From contig CACOEZ010000002.1 in assembly GCA_902626385.1 (NCBI GenBank), forward strand, positions 62,001 through 126,000: DNA of 64,000 nucleotides. The letters run 5' to 3'. The notes under the pieces are model-generated. The model was not told the origin of the DNA. It was given only the letters and a program-made list of their open reading frames with translations, and did not search any database. Every line of letters starts with the position of its first letter. Within the stretch, counting starts at the first letter, position 1. Source of the DNA: an uncultured SAR86 cluster bacterium. GTDB lineage: Bacteria > Pseudomonadota > Gammaproteobacteria > Magnimaribacterales > D2472. Positions 20,836 to 29,029 of this stretch are shown here, piece by piece. Both the position numbers and the translations under genes were made by a program.

Positions 20836-21494
20836 TTATTGTAGCTATAGACGAAATAGACTTAAATAATGCCTCAGCTATCTTAGATAATTTAGATCAT
20901 GAAAAATGCATGGTGAAAATTGGAAGCGTATCCTTTAATTCCATTGGCCATCAAATAATTTATTATGCTGCTGAAAAAGGCTTCGATATTTTTCTAGACC
21001 TTAAACTTCACGATATTCCAAACACCGTTAAGAAATCTATTGAAGGCCTGTCATCATTACCAATTTCAATGCTTACAATTCATACTTCAGGTGGCAAAGA
21101 TATGATGATGGCAGCCATGAAAGCAGTTTCAGGAACTCAAATAAAAGTCTTTGGTGTTACCGCCTTAACTAGTCTTAATAACGATGATACAAATCAAATT
21201 TTTCAAAGAAATACTGCGGGGCAAGTAGATGCTATGCTGGATTTAGCTCAAGAAGCTGGCATAGATGGAGTTGTATGTTCGCCTCATGAGTTAGAGCTAG
21301 TTAATAAAAGAGAAAGTTTGTTATCTATTACTCCAGGTATAAGACTTCAAGATTCAAATGATGATCAAAAAAGAGTTATGACCCCAAAAGATGCAATAAA
21401 TCTTGGCGCAGATTTTCTTGTAATTGGAAGACCTATTACAGAGGCTGAAAATATTGGTGAGGCTTTAGAAGAGATTTTTCAAAACATATCATGA
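20832..21494 (+). CDS. pyrF: Orotidine 5'-phosphate decarboxylase
   Basis: 'FDIFLDLKLHDIPNTV', 'PGIRLQDSNDDQKRVMTPKDAINLGADFLVIGRPIT'. Confidence 0.95.
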   Translation: MIIVAIDEIDLNNASAILDNLDHEKCMVKIGSVSFNSIGHQIIYYAAEKGFDIFLDLKLHDIPNTVKKSIEGLSSLPISMLTIHTSGGKDMMMAAMKAVSGTQIKVFGVTALTSLNNDDTNQIFQRNTAGQVDAMLDLAQEAGIDGVVCSPHELELVNKRESLLSITPGIRLQDSNDDQKRVMTPKDAINLGADFLVIGRPITEAENIGEALEEIFQNIS

Positions 21495-22861
21495 GTAAAG
21501 AAATGCCAGAAATTTTTACTTATGAAAATTACATGCTGCGATATGAATTTCGTAATAATGAATTTTCAAAAGACCTTTATAAAGAGTTTGATCATAAAGC
21601 AACAAAACTTGGCCTTAATTCAAAAATAGACGATTTATTGAGCGGAAAAGTTGTTAATCTAACTGAAAATCAGGCTGCATTTCATCCTAAATATAGAAAC
21701 AATAAAGGTTTTATCAATGAATTCATAAACTCAGATACTGATTTTGCTCCTGATAGAGAGGGCTTAAAAGATGAAGCATTAAATAACTTTGCGGATGAAG
21801 CACTCTCTGCTGAAAATATTGTTTCTTTAGGAATTGGTGGATCGTATGAAGGACCAAAATTATTAATTGAAAGCCTTGGTCATGACGAAGTACTTTCCGA
21901 TTGGAAACATTATTTTATTACTGGTTCAGACAGAATTGAATTGGATGAAATACTTAAAAAACTAGACCCAAGAAAGACTGTTTTTATAGTTTCTTCTAAA
22001 TCATTTACAACAAGTGAAACAATTGAGAGCCTTAAAGATGCAATTCATTGGTCAGGAGATATAAATAGATTTATTGCCATAACAGCAAATAAGAAAGAAG
22101 CTCAAAAATTTAATTTCAAACACATCGCTGAATTTGATAATGAGATTGGCGGTAGATATTCAATATGGTCTAGAATATCTTATGCAGCTGCTTGTTTTGC
22201 TATGCCTGCCAATCATGAAAATACTTTTGATAATTTTTGTTTTGGCGGCTCAATTGCAGATAGCTATCTTTCTAATGATGAAGATTATCAAAAATTTGTA
22301 AAGATGTTAGCCTTTTCAGATATTTGGTTTCATAACTTCAAAGAAAAAAATACTAGAGCAATCTTATGCTATGACTGGAAGCTTAGATCTCTGCCTAACT
22401 ATTTTCAACAACTTGAAATGGAATCGCTTGGAAAAAGACCAGGTAAAAATTCTGAATTCAAAAAAACTGGTCAAATTATTTTTGGAGGATATGGTCCAAG
22501 AGCACAACACTCTTATTTTCAATTATTACATCAAGGAACTCAAAATATCTGTGCTGACATTATATTAAACAAAGAAAATGAATATAATGGCTTAGCTTAT
22601 TCTCAAGGCATAACCCAAGCAAGGCTTCTATCAGAAGGAGCTAAAACTTTATTAAAAGATGAAGAAGCTATTAATGGTAATGTTCCTGTTAATCTTTTTA
22701 TATTTGATGGTATCGATGCAAAAAAATTAGGATTTCTAATTGCAACTTGGGAACATAGAGTCTTTATAACATCAGTAATGTTGCAAATAAATCCTTTTGA
22801 TCAGTTTGGCGTAAATGCTGGCAAGATTTATACTAAGAAATATCGTACTGAAAAAGATTAG
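21491..22861 (+). CDS. pgi: Glucose-6-phosphate isomerase
   Basis: 'SLGIGGSYEGPKLL', 'VSSKSFTTSETIESL', 'IGGRYSIWSRISYAAA'. Confidence 0.92.
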   Translation: MSKEMPEIFTYENYMLRYEFRNNEFSKDLYKEFDHKATKLGLNSKIDDLLSGKVVNLTENQAAFHPKYRNNKGFINEFINSDTDFAPDREGLKDEALNNFADEALSAENIVSLGIGGSYEGPKLLIESLGHDEVLSDWKHYFITGSDRIELDEILKKLDPRKTVFIVSSKSFTTSETIESLKDAIHWSGDINRFIAITANKKEAQKFNFKHIAEFDNEIGGRYSIWSRISYAAACFAMPANHENTFDNFCFGGSIADSYLSNDEDYQKFVKMLAFSDIWFHNFKEKNTRAILCYDWKLRSLPNYFQQLEMESLGKRPGKNSEFKKTGQIIFGGYGPRAQHSYFQLLHQGTQNICADIILNKENEYNGLAYSQGITQARLLSEGAKTLLKDEEAINGNVPVNLFIFDGIDAKKLGFLIATWEHRVFITSVMLQINPFDQFGVNAGKIYTKKYRTEKD

Positions 22862-22882
22862 AAGTCACAAAATTTTTTTGCC

Positions 22883-24664
22883 ATGCCTATTAATTTAAAG
22901 AAAGTCCCAAATACACCAGGCATTTATAAATTTTTTAATAATCATGAAATCATATATATTGGCAAAGCTAAAGATTTAAAAAAAAGAGTGTCCTCTTATT
23001 TTGGAAAGTCAAAAAAAGATAGGAAAACTTCTCAGATCAAATTTCTTACAAATAAAGTTGAAACTTTTACGACTAAAAACGAAGTTGAGGCCTTGCTTTT
23101 AGAGCAAACTCTTATCAAAGAGAACAAACCAAAGTTTAATATTCTTTTAAGAGATGACAAAACTTATCCATATATTTATTTTTCATTAGATCATGAATTT
23201 CCCGGCGTTTATTCTAAGAGAACAAAAAAAGGTGTTGATAAAAAATACTTTGGACCTTTTGTAAGTTCAGAAGCAGTTAAAAAATCTATAAAAGAGATAC
23301 AAAAAATTTTTAAAGTAAGAAATTGTAGTGATAACACTTTTTCAAATCGAACCAGACCTTGTATAGAGTTTCAAATGAAAAGATGTTCTGCTCCATGCGT
23401 TCAAAAAATCAATAAAGTTGATTATTTTGAAGATATTACGAGTGCTAAATCATTTCTTTCATCATCTGATACCAAAACTATCGAAAGACTTACCAAAGGC
23501 ATTGAAAAAGCAGTATCAAAATTAGAATTTGAAAAAGCTGCAGAAATAAGAGATCGTCTTAACAGATTAAATCTGATTAAAGAGGAGCAGTCAGTTGTAA
23601 CCATGGCAAGTGATGTTGATATATTTTCTATAAGCTCTGAGATGTCTTATCTAGGGATTTCTATAATTGTTGTGAGGAATGGAAAAATAAGGGGAACAAA
23701 GACACACTTAATAAAACAAGCACACTATAATTCTCTCGATGACGTTTATCAAAGCGCTATTTTTAATTTTTATGATAATCAAGTTGATGTTCCAAATAAA
23801 ATACTTTGTGCTTATAAATTGCAAAACAAAAAAATTCTTGAAGAAATGTTTGTTGCAAAACATAAGAGAATAGTAAATATAATTCATTCGCCAAGTAAGT
23901 CAATTAGACCAATATTTAATCTGTGTAAACTTAATGCAATGCAGGTAATTAAAAATCATGTTAGCAAAGAAGATAAATATACTTTTGCTTTTAACGAGCT
24001 TGGAGATTACACAGGACAAAAAAATATCGAAAAAATTGAAGCATACGATGTAAGCCATATTTCAGGTGAAAATGGGGTTGCATCTTGTATTGTATTTTCA
24101 AAAACAGGACCAAATAAGAAAGAATATAGGCTATTTAATATACCAAATGAACTTTCTGGTAATGATACTGGCTCACTTAAGCATGTCTTAGAAAGAAGGA
24201 TAAAATATTATATTGATCCAAAAACTAAGCCAGATTTACTGCTGATAGATGGAGGAAAAAGCCAATTAAAATTTGTTCGATCTGTTTTAGAAAAATCCAA
24301 TCACAAAAATTTAAAAGTTATATCGATTGTAAAAGGCGTTGGTAGGTTTAGGGCTACTGAAACTATTATTGGTGAAGATGGAATAGTAGAAATAGATAAA
24401 AATTCAAAGGCTTTTCTTTTGCTTCAAGAAATGAGAGATGAGTCACATAGATTTGCTATAAGAGCACAAAGAAATAAAAAAAGGAAGACAATAACAAAGT
24501 CAGAGCTAGACATGATAAAAGGTATTGGAAAGATTTTAAAAACAAGACTTTTAAAAAGATTTAAGAGTATCAAAAAAATTAAAGAAGCCTCATTACAAGA
24601 ATTAATGACTGTTAAAGGCATTAATGAGAAAATAGCCTATGAGATAAGAAAAATTTCAAAATGA
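22883..24664 (+). CDS. uvrC: Excinuclease ABC subunit C
   Basis: GIY-YIG N-terminus 'VPNTPGIYKFFNNHEIIYIGKAKDLKKRV', UVR and HhH motifs; followed by pgsA. Confidence 0.96.
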   Translation: MPINLKKVPNTPGIYKFFNNHEIIYIGKAKDLKKRVSSYFGKSKKDRKTSQIKFLTNKVETFTTKNEVEALLLEQTLIKENKPKFNILLRDDKTYPYIYFSLDHEFPGVYSKRTKKGVDKKYFGPFVSSEAVKKSIKEIQKIFKVRNCSDNTFSNRTRPCIEFQMKRCSAPCVQKINKVDYFEDITSAKSFLSSSDTKTIERLTKGIEKAVSKLEFEKAAEIRDRLNRLNLIKEEQSVVTMASDVDIFSISSEMSYLGISIIVVRNGKIRGTKTHLIKQAHYNSLDDVYQSAIFNFYDNQVDVPNKILCAYKLQNKKILEEMFVAKHKRIVNIIHSPSKSIRPIFNLCKLNAMQVIKNHVSKEDKYTFAFNELGDYTGQKNIEKIEAYDVSHISGENGVASCIVFSKTGPNKKEYRLFNIPNELSGNDTGSLKHVLERRIKYYIDPKTKPDLLLIDGGKSQLKFVRSVLEKSNHKNLKVISIVKGVGRFRATETIIGEDGIVEIDKNSKAFLLLQEMRDESHRFAIRAQRNKKRKTITKSELDMIKGIGKILKTRLLKRFKSIKKIKEASLQELMTVKGINEKIAYEIRKISK

Positions 24665-25194
24665 CTAGATTTATAAATTTACTTACAGTTATTAGGATAT
24701 TGTTAGCACCAGTAATTTTGCTTTTCTTAATATTTGGGGAATATCTATTATGTATATCTTTATTTCTTCTTGCCGGAATGTCAGATTATTTCGATGGATA
24801 TCTTGCAAGAAAATACAACGCAGAATCTCAATTGGGAGAAATTCTTGATCCAATAGCAGATAAAATTCTAGTAGTTTTTATTTTAATAGGACTATCAGTA
24901 AATTTACACAGCTACCTCATGGCAGTAATGAGCTCATTGATTATCTCAAGAGAAATAGGTATCGCTGCACTTAGAGATTATGCAGCAAGAAATGGTATGT
25001 CTCATAAAACTAAAGTAACTTTTTTAGCAAAATCAAAAACTGCTCTTCAATTATTTACAATTATGTTGTACTTAATTGCATTATCTTTTAACTTGAATTT
25101 ATTAATATTAATAGGTGACATTTCGCTAATAGCTTCAACATTGATAACTTTATACACAGGTTATGAATACACAAATAATATTTTTACTAAATGA
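24661..25194 (+). CDS. pgsA: CDP-diacylglycerol-glycerol-3-phosphate 3-phosphatidyltransferase
   Basis: CDP-alcohol phosphatidyltransferase motif 'GMSDYFDGYLARKYNAESQLGEILDPIADK'. Confidence 0.93.
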   Translation: MTRFINLLTVIRILLAPVILLFLIFGEYLLCISLFLLAGMSDYFDGYLARKYNAESQLGEILDPIADKILVVFILIGLSVNLHSYLMAVMSSLIISREIGIAALRDYAARNGMSHKTKVTFLAKSKTALQLFTIMLYLIALSFNLNLLILIGDISLIASTLITLYTGYEYTNNIFTK

Positions 25195-25961
25195 AAATAT
25201 CAATTGTGAGTGGTGGATTTGATCCAATTCATTCTGGACACATAGCTTACCTAAAATCTGCTAGAAAACTATCTGACTACCTAATAGTTGCTTTAAATAG
25301 TGACGAATGGCTCATTAACAAAAAGAAAAAAGTTTTTATGTCCTTTGAGGAGAGAAAAAATATTTTAATTAATATTGAATGTGTTGACGAAGTCATCGGA
25401 TTTGAAGATGATGAAGAAGGTAGCTGTACTAATGCTCTTAATAAAATAAAAGAAAATTATCCAAACGATAAACTTATATTTTGTAACGGAGGCGATCGAG
25501 ATAAAAATAATATTCCAGAAATGGCTGTAAAAAATATTTCTTTTAAATTTGGTGTTGGTGGAAGTGGAAAGGAGAACTCTTCTTCATGGCTTCTTAAAAA
25601 TTGGAAACACGAAAGCGAAAAGAGAGTGTGGGGCTTGTTCTATAACTTGTTTGACTCAGATGATGTAAAAGTTAAAGAATTAATTATTAAACCTCAAAAA
25701 GGGATGAGTTTTCAGCGACACAAAAAAAGAAATGAGATTTGGTTAGTTTCAAAAGGATCTTGTGAAGTTTTATATTCCAGAAATAATCCAGACTTAAAAG
25801 ATAAAGTAGTTTTAAATAAATTTGATAAATTTATGATTTCAAAAGGAGATTGGCATCAAATCACTAATCCTTTTGAAGAGGATTGTCATATTATTGAGAT
25901 TCAGTATGGAGAAGCAGTTGTGGAAGAAGACATTGAGAGATTAAATTATTATGAAAAATAA
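25191..25961 (+). CDS. Cytidylyltransferase-like (HxGH) domain fused to a phosphomannose isomerase type II-like cupin
   Basis: N-term 'IVSGGFDPIHSGHIAYLKSARKLSDYLIVALNSDEWLINKKKKVFMSFEER' (HSGH); C-term 'KELIIKPQKGMSFQRHKKRNEIWLVSKGSCEVL...ISKGDWHQITNPFEEDCHIIEIQYGEAVVEEDIERL'. Confidence 0.8.
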   Translation: MKISIVSGGFDPIHSGHIAYLKSARKLSDYLIVALNSDEWLINKKKKVFMSFEERKNILINIECVDEVIGFEDDEEGSCTNALNKIKENYPNDKLIFCNGGDRDKNNIPEMAVKNISFKFGVGGSGKENSSSWLLKNWKHESEKRVWGLFYNLFDSDDVKVKELIIKPQKGMSFQRHKKRNEIWLVSKGSCEVLYSRNNPDLKDKVVLNKFDKFMISKGDWHQITNPFEEDCHIIEIQYGEAVVEEDIERLNYYEK

Positions 25962-26018
25962 AATACCTAATTTGTGCTTTAATTTACTAATCATATGCAA
26001 TACACTCACCAAACGTTA

Positions 26019-26092
26019 GGCTGGATGGCAGAGTGGTTATGCAGCGGCCTGCAAAGCCGTTTACGCCGGTTCGATTCCGGCTTCAGCCTCCA
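26019..26092 (+). tRNA. tRNA-Cys (GCA)
   Basis: GGCTGGATGGCAGAGTGGTTATGCAGCGGCCTGCAAAGCCGTTTACGCCGGTTCGATTCCGGCTTCAGCCTCCA: 7-bp acceptor (GGCTGGA/TTCAGCC), GCA anticodon, GGTTCGATTCC T-arm, U73, encoded CCA. Confidence 0.96.
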
Positions 26093-26098
26093 AGTATT

Positions 26099-26947
26099 AT
26101 GAAAGTTGGAATTATTGGTTTTGGATTTGTAGGAAAAGCCTTGCGAAATGGCCTTAAGGATGAAGTTGATTGTATCGAAATTGACCCAAAATTGAGCACT
26201 AATATTAATGATTTAATAAATTATAAACCTGAAATTGTTTTCATATGTTTACCAACTCCAATGCATGACAACGGAACCCAAAATCTAGATTTAGTAAGTG
26301 AAACGATTAAAGAGATTAACGAATTTGATAGAGATGTATTAATCGTAATAAAAAGTACAATTTTACCAAAATACATAAAAGATATTTTAAATGTCAGCAG
26401 TAATGTGGTTGTTAATCCTGAATTTTTAAGGGAAAACTCTGCAAAAGATGATTTTATTAATTCAGAAATAATTGTTTTTGGTGGCCCTAAAGAAAATTGC
26501 AATAAATTAGCAAATTTCTATGAAAATTTCACAAATTGCATTTGCAAAGATTATGTTATCACTGATGAAATATCAGCTGCCTTAATCAAATATACAATTA
26601 ATTCATTTTTGGCATTAAAAGTTATTTTTTTTAATGAATTGAAATCAGTTTTCGATAATGTTAACGCAACTAATAATTGGTCAGATTTTGTTGAAGCATT
26701 ATCAAAAGATAAAAGAATAGGAAAATCTCATATGAATGTGCCTGGCCCTGACGGAAGGTATGGTTTTGGTGGCGCATGCTTTCCAAAAGATGTTAACGCT
26801 TTTATAAAATATTCTGAAGAAATTGACTCTGTGCTAAGTTTACTTAAAAAGGCAAATACTATTAATAATAATATTAGAGCACAGTATAATGATGTAACTA
26901 CTAGAGAAAAAGAGCAAAATATTAAGTTTAATAATAAAGAGGAGTAG
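26099..26947 (+). CDS. Short UDP-glucose/GDP-mannose dehydrogenase-like protein lacking the C-terminal domain
   Basis: ATG at 26099; 'KVGIIGFGFVGKALRNGL', 'VVVNPEFLRENSAKDDF', catalytic-Cys motif 'GFGGACFPKDVNAFIKY'; about 282 aa. Confidence 0.8.
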   Translation: MKVGIIGFGFVGKALRNGLKDEVDCIEIDPKLSTNINDLINYKPEIVFICLPTPMHDNGTQNLDLVSETIKEINEFDRDVLIVIKSTILPKYIKDILNVSSNVVVNPEFLRENSAKDDFINSEIIVFGGPKENCNKLANFYENFTNCICKDYVITDEISAALIKYTINSFLALKVIFFNELKSVFDNVNATNNWSDFVEALSKDKRIGKSHMNVPGPDGRYGFGGACFPKDVNAFIKYSEEIDSVLSLLKKANTINNNIRAQYNDVTTREKEQNIKFNNKEE

Positions 26948-26957
26948 TTTTTAAATA

Positions 26958-27045
26958 TGCCCGAGTGGTGGAATTGGTAGACACAAGGGACTTAAAATCC
27001 CTCGATAGAAATATCGTGCCGGTTCAAGTCCGGCCTCGGGTACCA
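26958..27045 (+). tRNA. tRNA-Leu (UAA)
   Basis: GCCCGAGTGGTGGAATTGGTAGACACAAGGGACTTAAAATCCCTCGATAGAAATATCGTGCCGGTTCAAGTCCGGCCTCGGGTACCA: TAA anticodon, long variable arm, T-arm GGTTCAAGTCC, encoded CCA. Confidence 0.96.
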
Positions 27046-27053
27046 CTCATATC

Positions 27054-27533
27054 ATGAAAAATAAATGGCTTGTTGCCTTATATAAAATTAACGAAGTTAA
27101 GAGAGTAGAGAGCAATTTATTAAATCAAGAATTTAACTTTTATTTACCGAAAATAACTACAAAAAAAAATGATTTTATTGTTAAAGAAGAATTACTTTTT
27201 CCAGGTTATATTTTCGTCAACACAAGTTTTGAAAATTACTCAGCTCTTAAATATACAAAGGGTATAAAAAATGTTCTAAAGTTTGGTAATAACATACCTT
27301 ATATTTCTAGCGATGATATTAAAGCCATTAAAATGGCAGAAAAAAAATCACATACAAACCCAGTAGCATCAAAAATAAAAATAGGCCAAGATGCACTTAT
27401 TGCAAAGGGCTCTCTAAAAGGAAGTATAGTTAAAATATGCTCACTTCCCTCAAACGAAAGAGTTGAAATTCTTCTGTACTTTCTTGGTTCTCTTCGAAGA
27501 CTTTCTGTATCCGAAAAAGATCTTATATTTTAA
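27054..27533 (+). CDS. rfaH: RfaH-like NusG-family transcription antiterminator
   Basis: 159 aa; 'KWLVALYKINEVKRVESNL', 'LPKITTKK...KEELLFPGYIFVNTSF', 'YTKGIKNVLKFGNNIPYIS' parallel RfaH 'EPLFPNYLFVEF...TRGVSHFVRFG'; heads a polysaccharide locus. Confidence 0.82.
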   Translation: MKNKWLVALYKINEVKRVESNLLNQEFNFYLPKITTKKNDFIVKEELLFPGYIFVNTSFENYSALKYTKGIKNVLKFGNNIPYISSDDIKAIKMAEKKSHTNPVASKIKIGQDALIAKGSLKGSIVKICSLPSNERVEILLYFLGSLRRLSVSEKDLIF

Positions 27534-27538
27534 AAGTA

Positions 27539-27567
27539 TTGCCTAAAAAAACACATATGAATATAAT
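27539..27567 (+). promoter_or_regulatory. Candidate sigma70 promoter: TTGCCT -17 bp- TATAAT
   Basis: TTGCCT at 27539-27544, TATAAT (6/6) at 27562-27567, 17-bp spacer, just after the RfaH-like stop codon. Confidence 0.55.
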
Positions 27568-27589
27568 ACGTTCAAGAGTTAAACGGTAC

Positions 27590-27612
27590 TAATTAAATCA
27601 TCTTTTTAATTA
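27590..27612 (+). other. Leader hairpin: TAATTAAA / TTTAATTA, 8-bp stem, 7-nt loop
   Basis: Perfect inverted repeat 27590-27597 / 27605-27612, 9 nt upstream of the ops-like core. Confidence 0.45.
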
Positions 27613-27621
27613 TTCATCCGT

Positions 27622-27629
27622 GCGGTAGC
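27622..27629 (+). promoter_or_regulatory. ops-like element (GCGGTAGC core) in the polysaccharide operon leader
   Basis: Exact 8-nt match to the core of the E. coli ops/JUMPStart element (GGCGGTAGCGTG), between the RfaH-like gene and the downstream locus. Confidence 0.65.
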
Positions 27630-27685
27630 TATGACCCTAGAACATTTTAATATTTAAATAGCTATTAGAATTTTAATAATCTCCT

Positions 27686-27997
27686 ATGACTAAGAATCGA
27701 AGCATTACAGAAGACCATTTAGATCTTATGCATCATATTCAAGAAGATGGTAAAGCATCTCAAAGAAAAATTTCTAAAAACACTGGCTTCAGTTTAGGAA
27801 AAGTAAATTATATTCTTAAGGGGTTAATAGATATTGGATTTATTAAAATACAAAACTTTAATAAGTCATCTCAAAAAATAAATTATATATATATTTTAAC
27901 GCCCAAGGGTGTAAAACATAAAACAGCAATAACTAAGAAATTTATTATCAAAAAGAAACAAGAATACGATAAACTTAATTCATACATTAAAAAATAA
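27686..27997 (+). CDS. EPS-associated MarR-family winged-helix regulator
   Basis: 103 aa; 'LDLMHHIQEDGKASQRKISKNTGFSLGKVNYILKGLIDIGFIKIQNF...YILTPKGVKHK'. Confidence 0.8.
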   Translation: MTKNRSITEDHLDLMHHIQEDGKASQRKISKNTGFSLGKVNYILKGLIDIGFIKIQNFNKSSQKINYIYILTPKGVKHKTAITKKFIIKKKQEYDKLNSYIKK

Positions 27998-28002
27998 TTT
28001 TT

Positions 28003-28950
28003 ATGGAAGAAACAAATAATACTTTACATTCAAATGATCTTAATGAAGAAATAAATCTTCGAGAACTTATTTCCGTTTTATTTCAAGGAAAATGGATAAT
28101 TGTTTGTATTACTGCTTTTGCATCGATTTTTGGAGTTATTTATAGCCTCTACTTGCCAAATGTATATACATCGAAAGCGTTATTAGTACCTGTAAATTCA
28201 TCCAGCGGAATTTCTGGATCTCTTGGTGGTTTGAGTGGGCTCGCTGGAATTGCTGGAATAAACCTTTCTTCTGGCAGTGACGAGGGTGATTCTGCAAAAG
28301 CTCTTGAAAAGATAAAATCTTTGAGTTTTTTTGAAAATAATATATTAACAAATATATTTCTTCCAGATCTTATGGCTGTAAAGTCTTGGAATTCTGAGAC
28401 AAATACAATTACTTATGATGAAAGTATTTATAATTCAGAAAGCAATACCTGGGTAAAAGATGATTCCATTTCAGATCAAAAAATACCAAGCGCTCAGAAA
28501 AGCTATAGAGTATTTTTAATGCAGCATTTAGGCGTCAGTGAAGATAAAAAATCAGGCTTCATCACATTATCTATTCAACATCAATCACCATTTATTGCCA
28601 AACAGTGGACCGAGTTAGTTATAGATGAGGTTAATGCTTTCTATAGACAAAAAGCCAAATCAGAGTCAGAAAAGGGTGTTAGTTTTCTAAATAAAGAAAT
28701 TTCAAAGACTGGTTTATCTGAAATAAAACAAGCATTAGCTCAACTTCTTCAAGAAGAAACCAAAAATTTAACCTTGATTGAAGCAAATGAATCTTATGTT
28801 TTTGAATATATCGATCCTCCTGCTGTAATGGAAAGAAAATCAGCGCCTAAAAGATCTATTATTTGTATCTTAAGTTCATTTTTGGGTGGTATTTTAAGTA
28901 TTCTTATAGTCCTTATTAGACATTATTTTTTCAATAAAAAAGCTTTATAA
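28003..28950 (+). CDS. Wzz-family polysaccharide chain-length determinant
   Basis: 'EINLRELISVLFQGKWIIVCITAFASIFGVIYSLYLPNVYTSKALLVP' N-terminal TM, C-terminal 'DPPAVMERKSAPKRSIICILSSFLGGILSILIVLI'. Confidence 0.88.
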   Translation: MEETNNTLHSNDLNEEINLRELISVLFQGKWIIVCITAFASIFGVIYSLYLPNVYTSKALLVPVNSSSGISGSLGGLSGLAGIAGINLSSGSDEGDSAKALEKIKSLSFFENNILTNIFLPDLMAVKSWNSETNTITYDESIYNSESNTWVKDDSISDQKIPSAQKSYRVFLMQHLGVSEDKKSGFITLSIQHQSPFIAKQWTELVIDEVNAFYRQKAKSESEKGVSFLNKEISKTGLSEIKQALAQLLQEETKNLTLIEANESYVFEYIDPPAVMERKSAPKRSIICILSSFLGGILSILIVLIRHYFFNKKAL

Positions 28951-29029
28951 ATCTTAAGCTATATCATCATATTCTTAATTAAAAACTCATAAATTTAAAT
29001 TAACTGAGACCACCCTTCAAATTTAATAG

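Noticed and set aside
26033-26098. N-terminal extension of the sugar-dehydrogenase ORF (MVMQRPAKPFTPVRFRLQPPSI)
   Set aside because: It is translation through the tRNA-Cys gene; the true start is most likely ATG at 26099.
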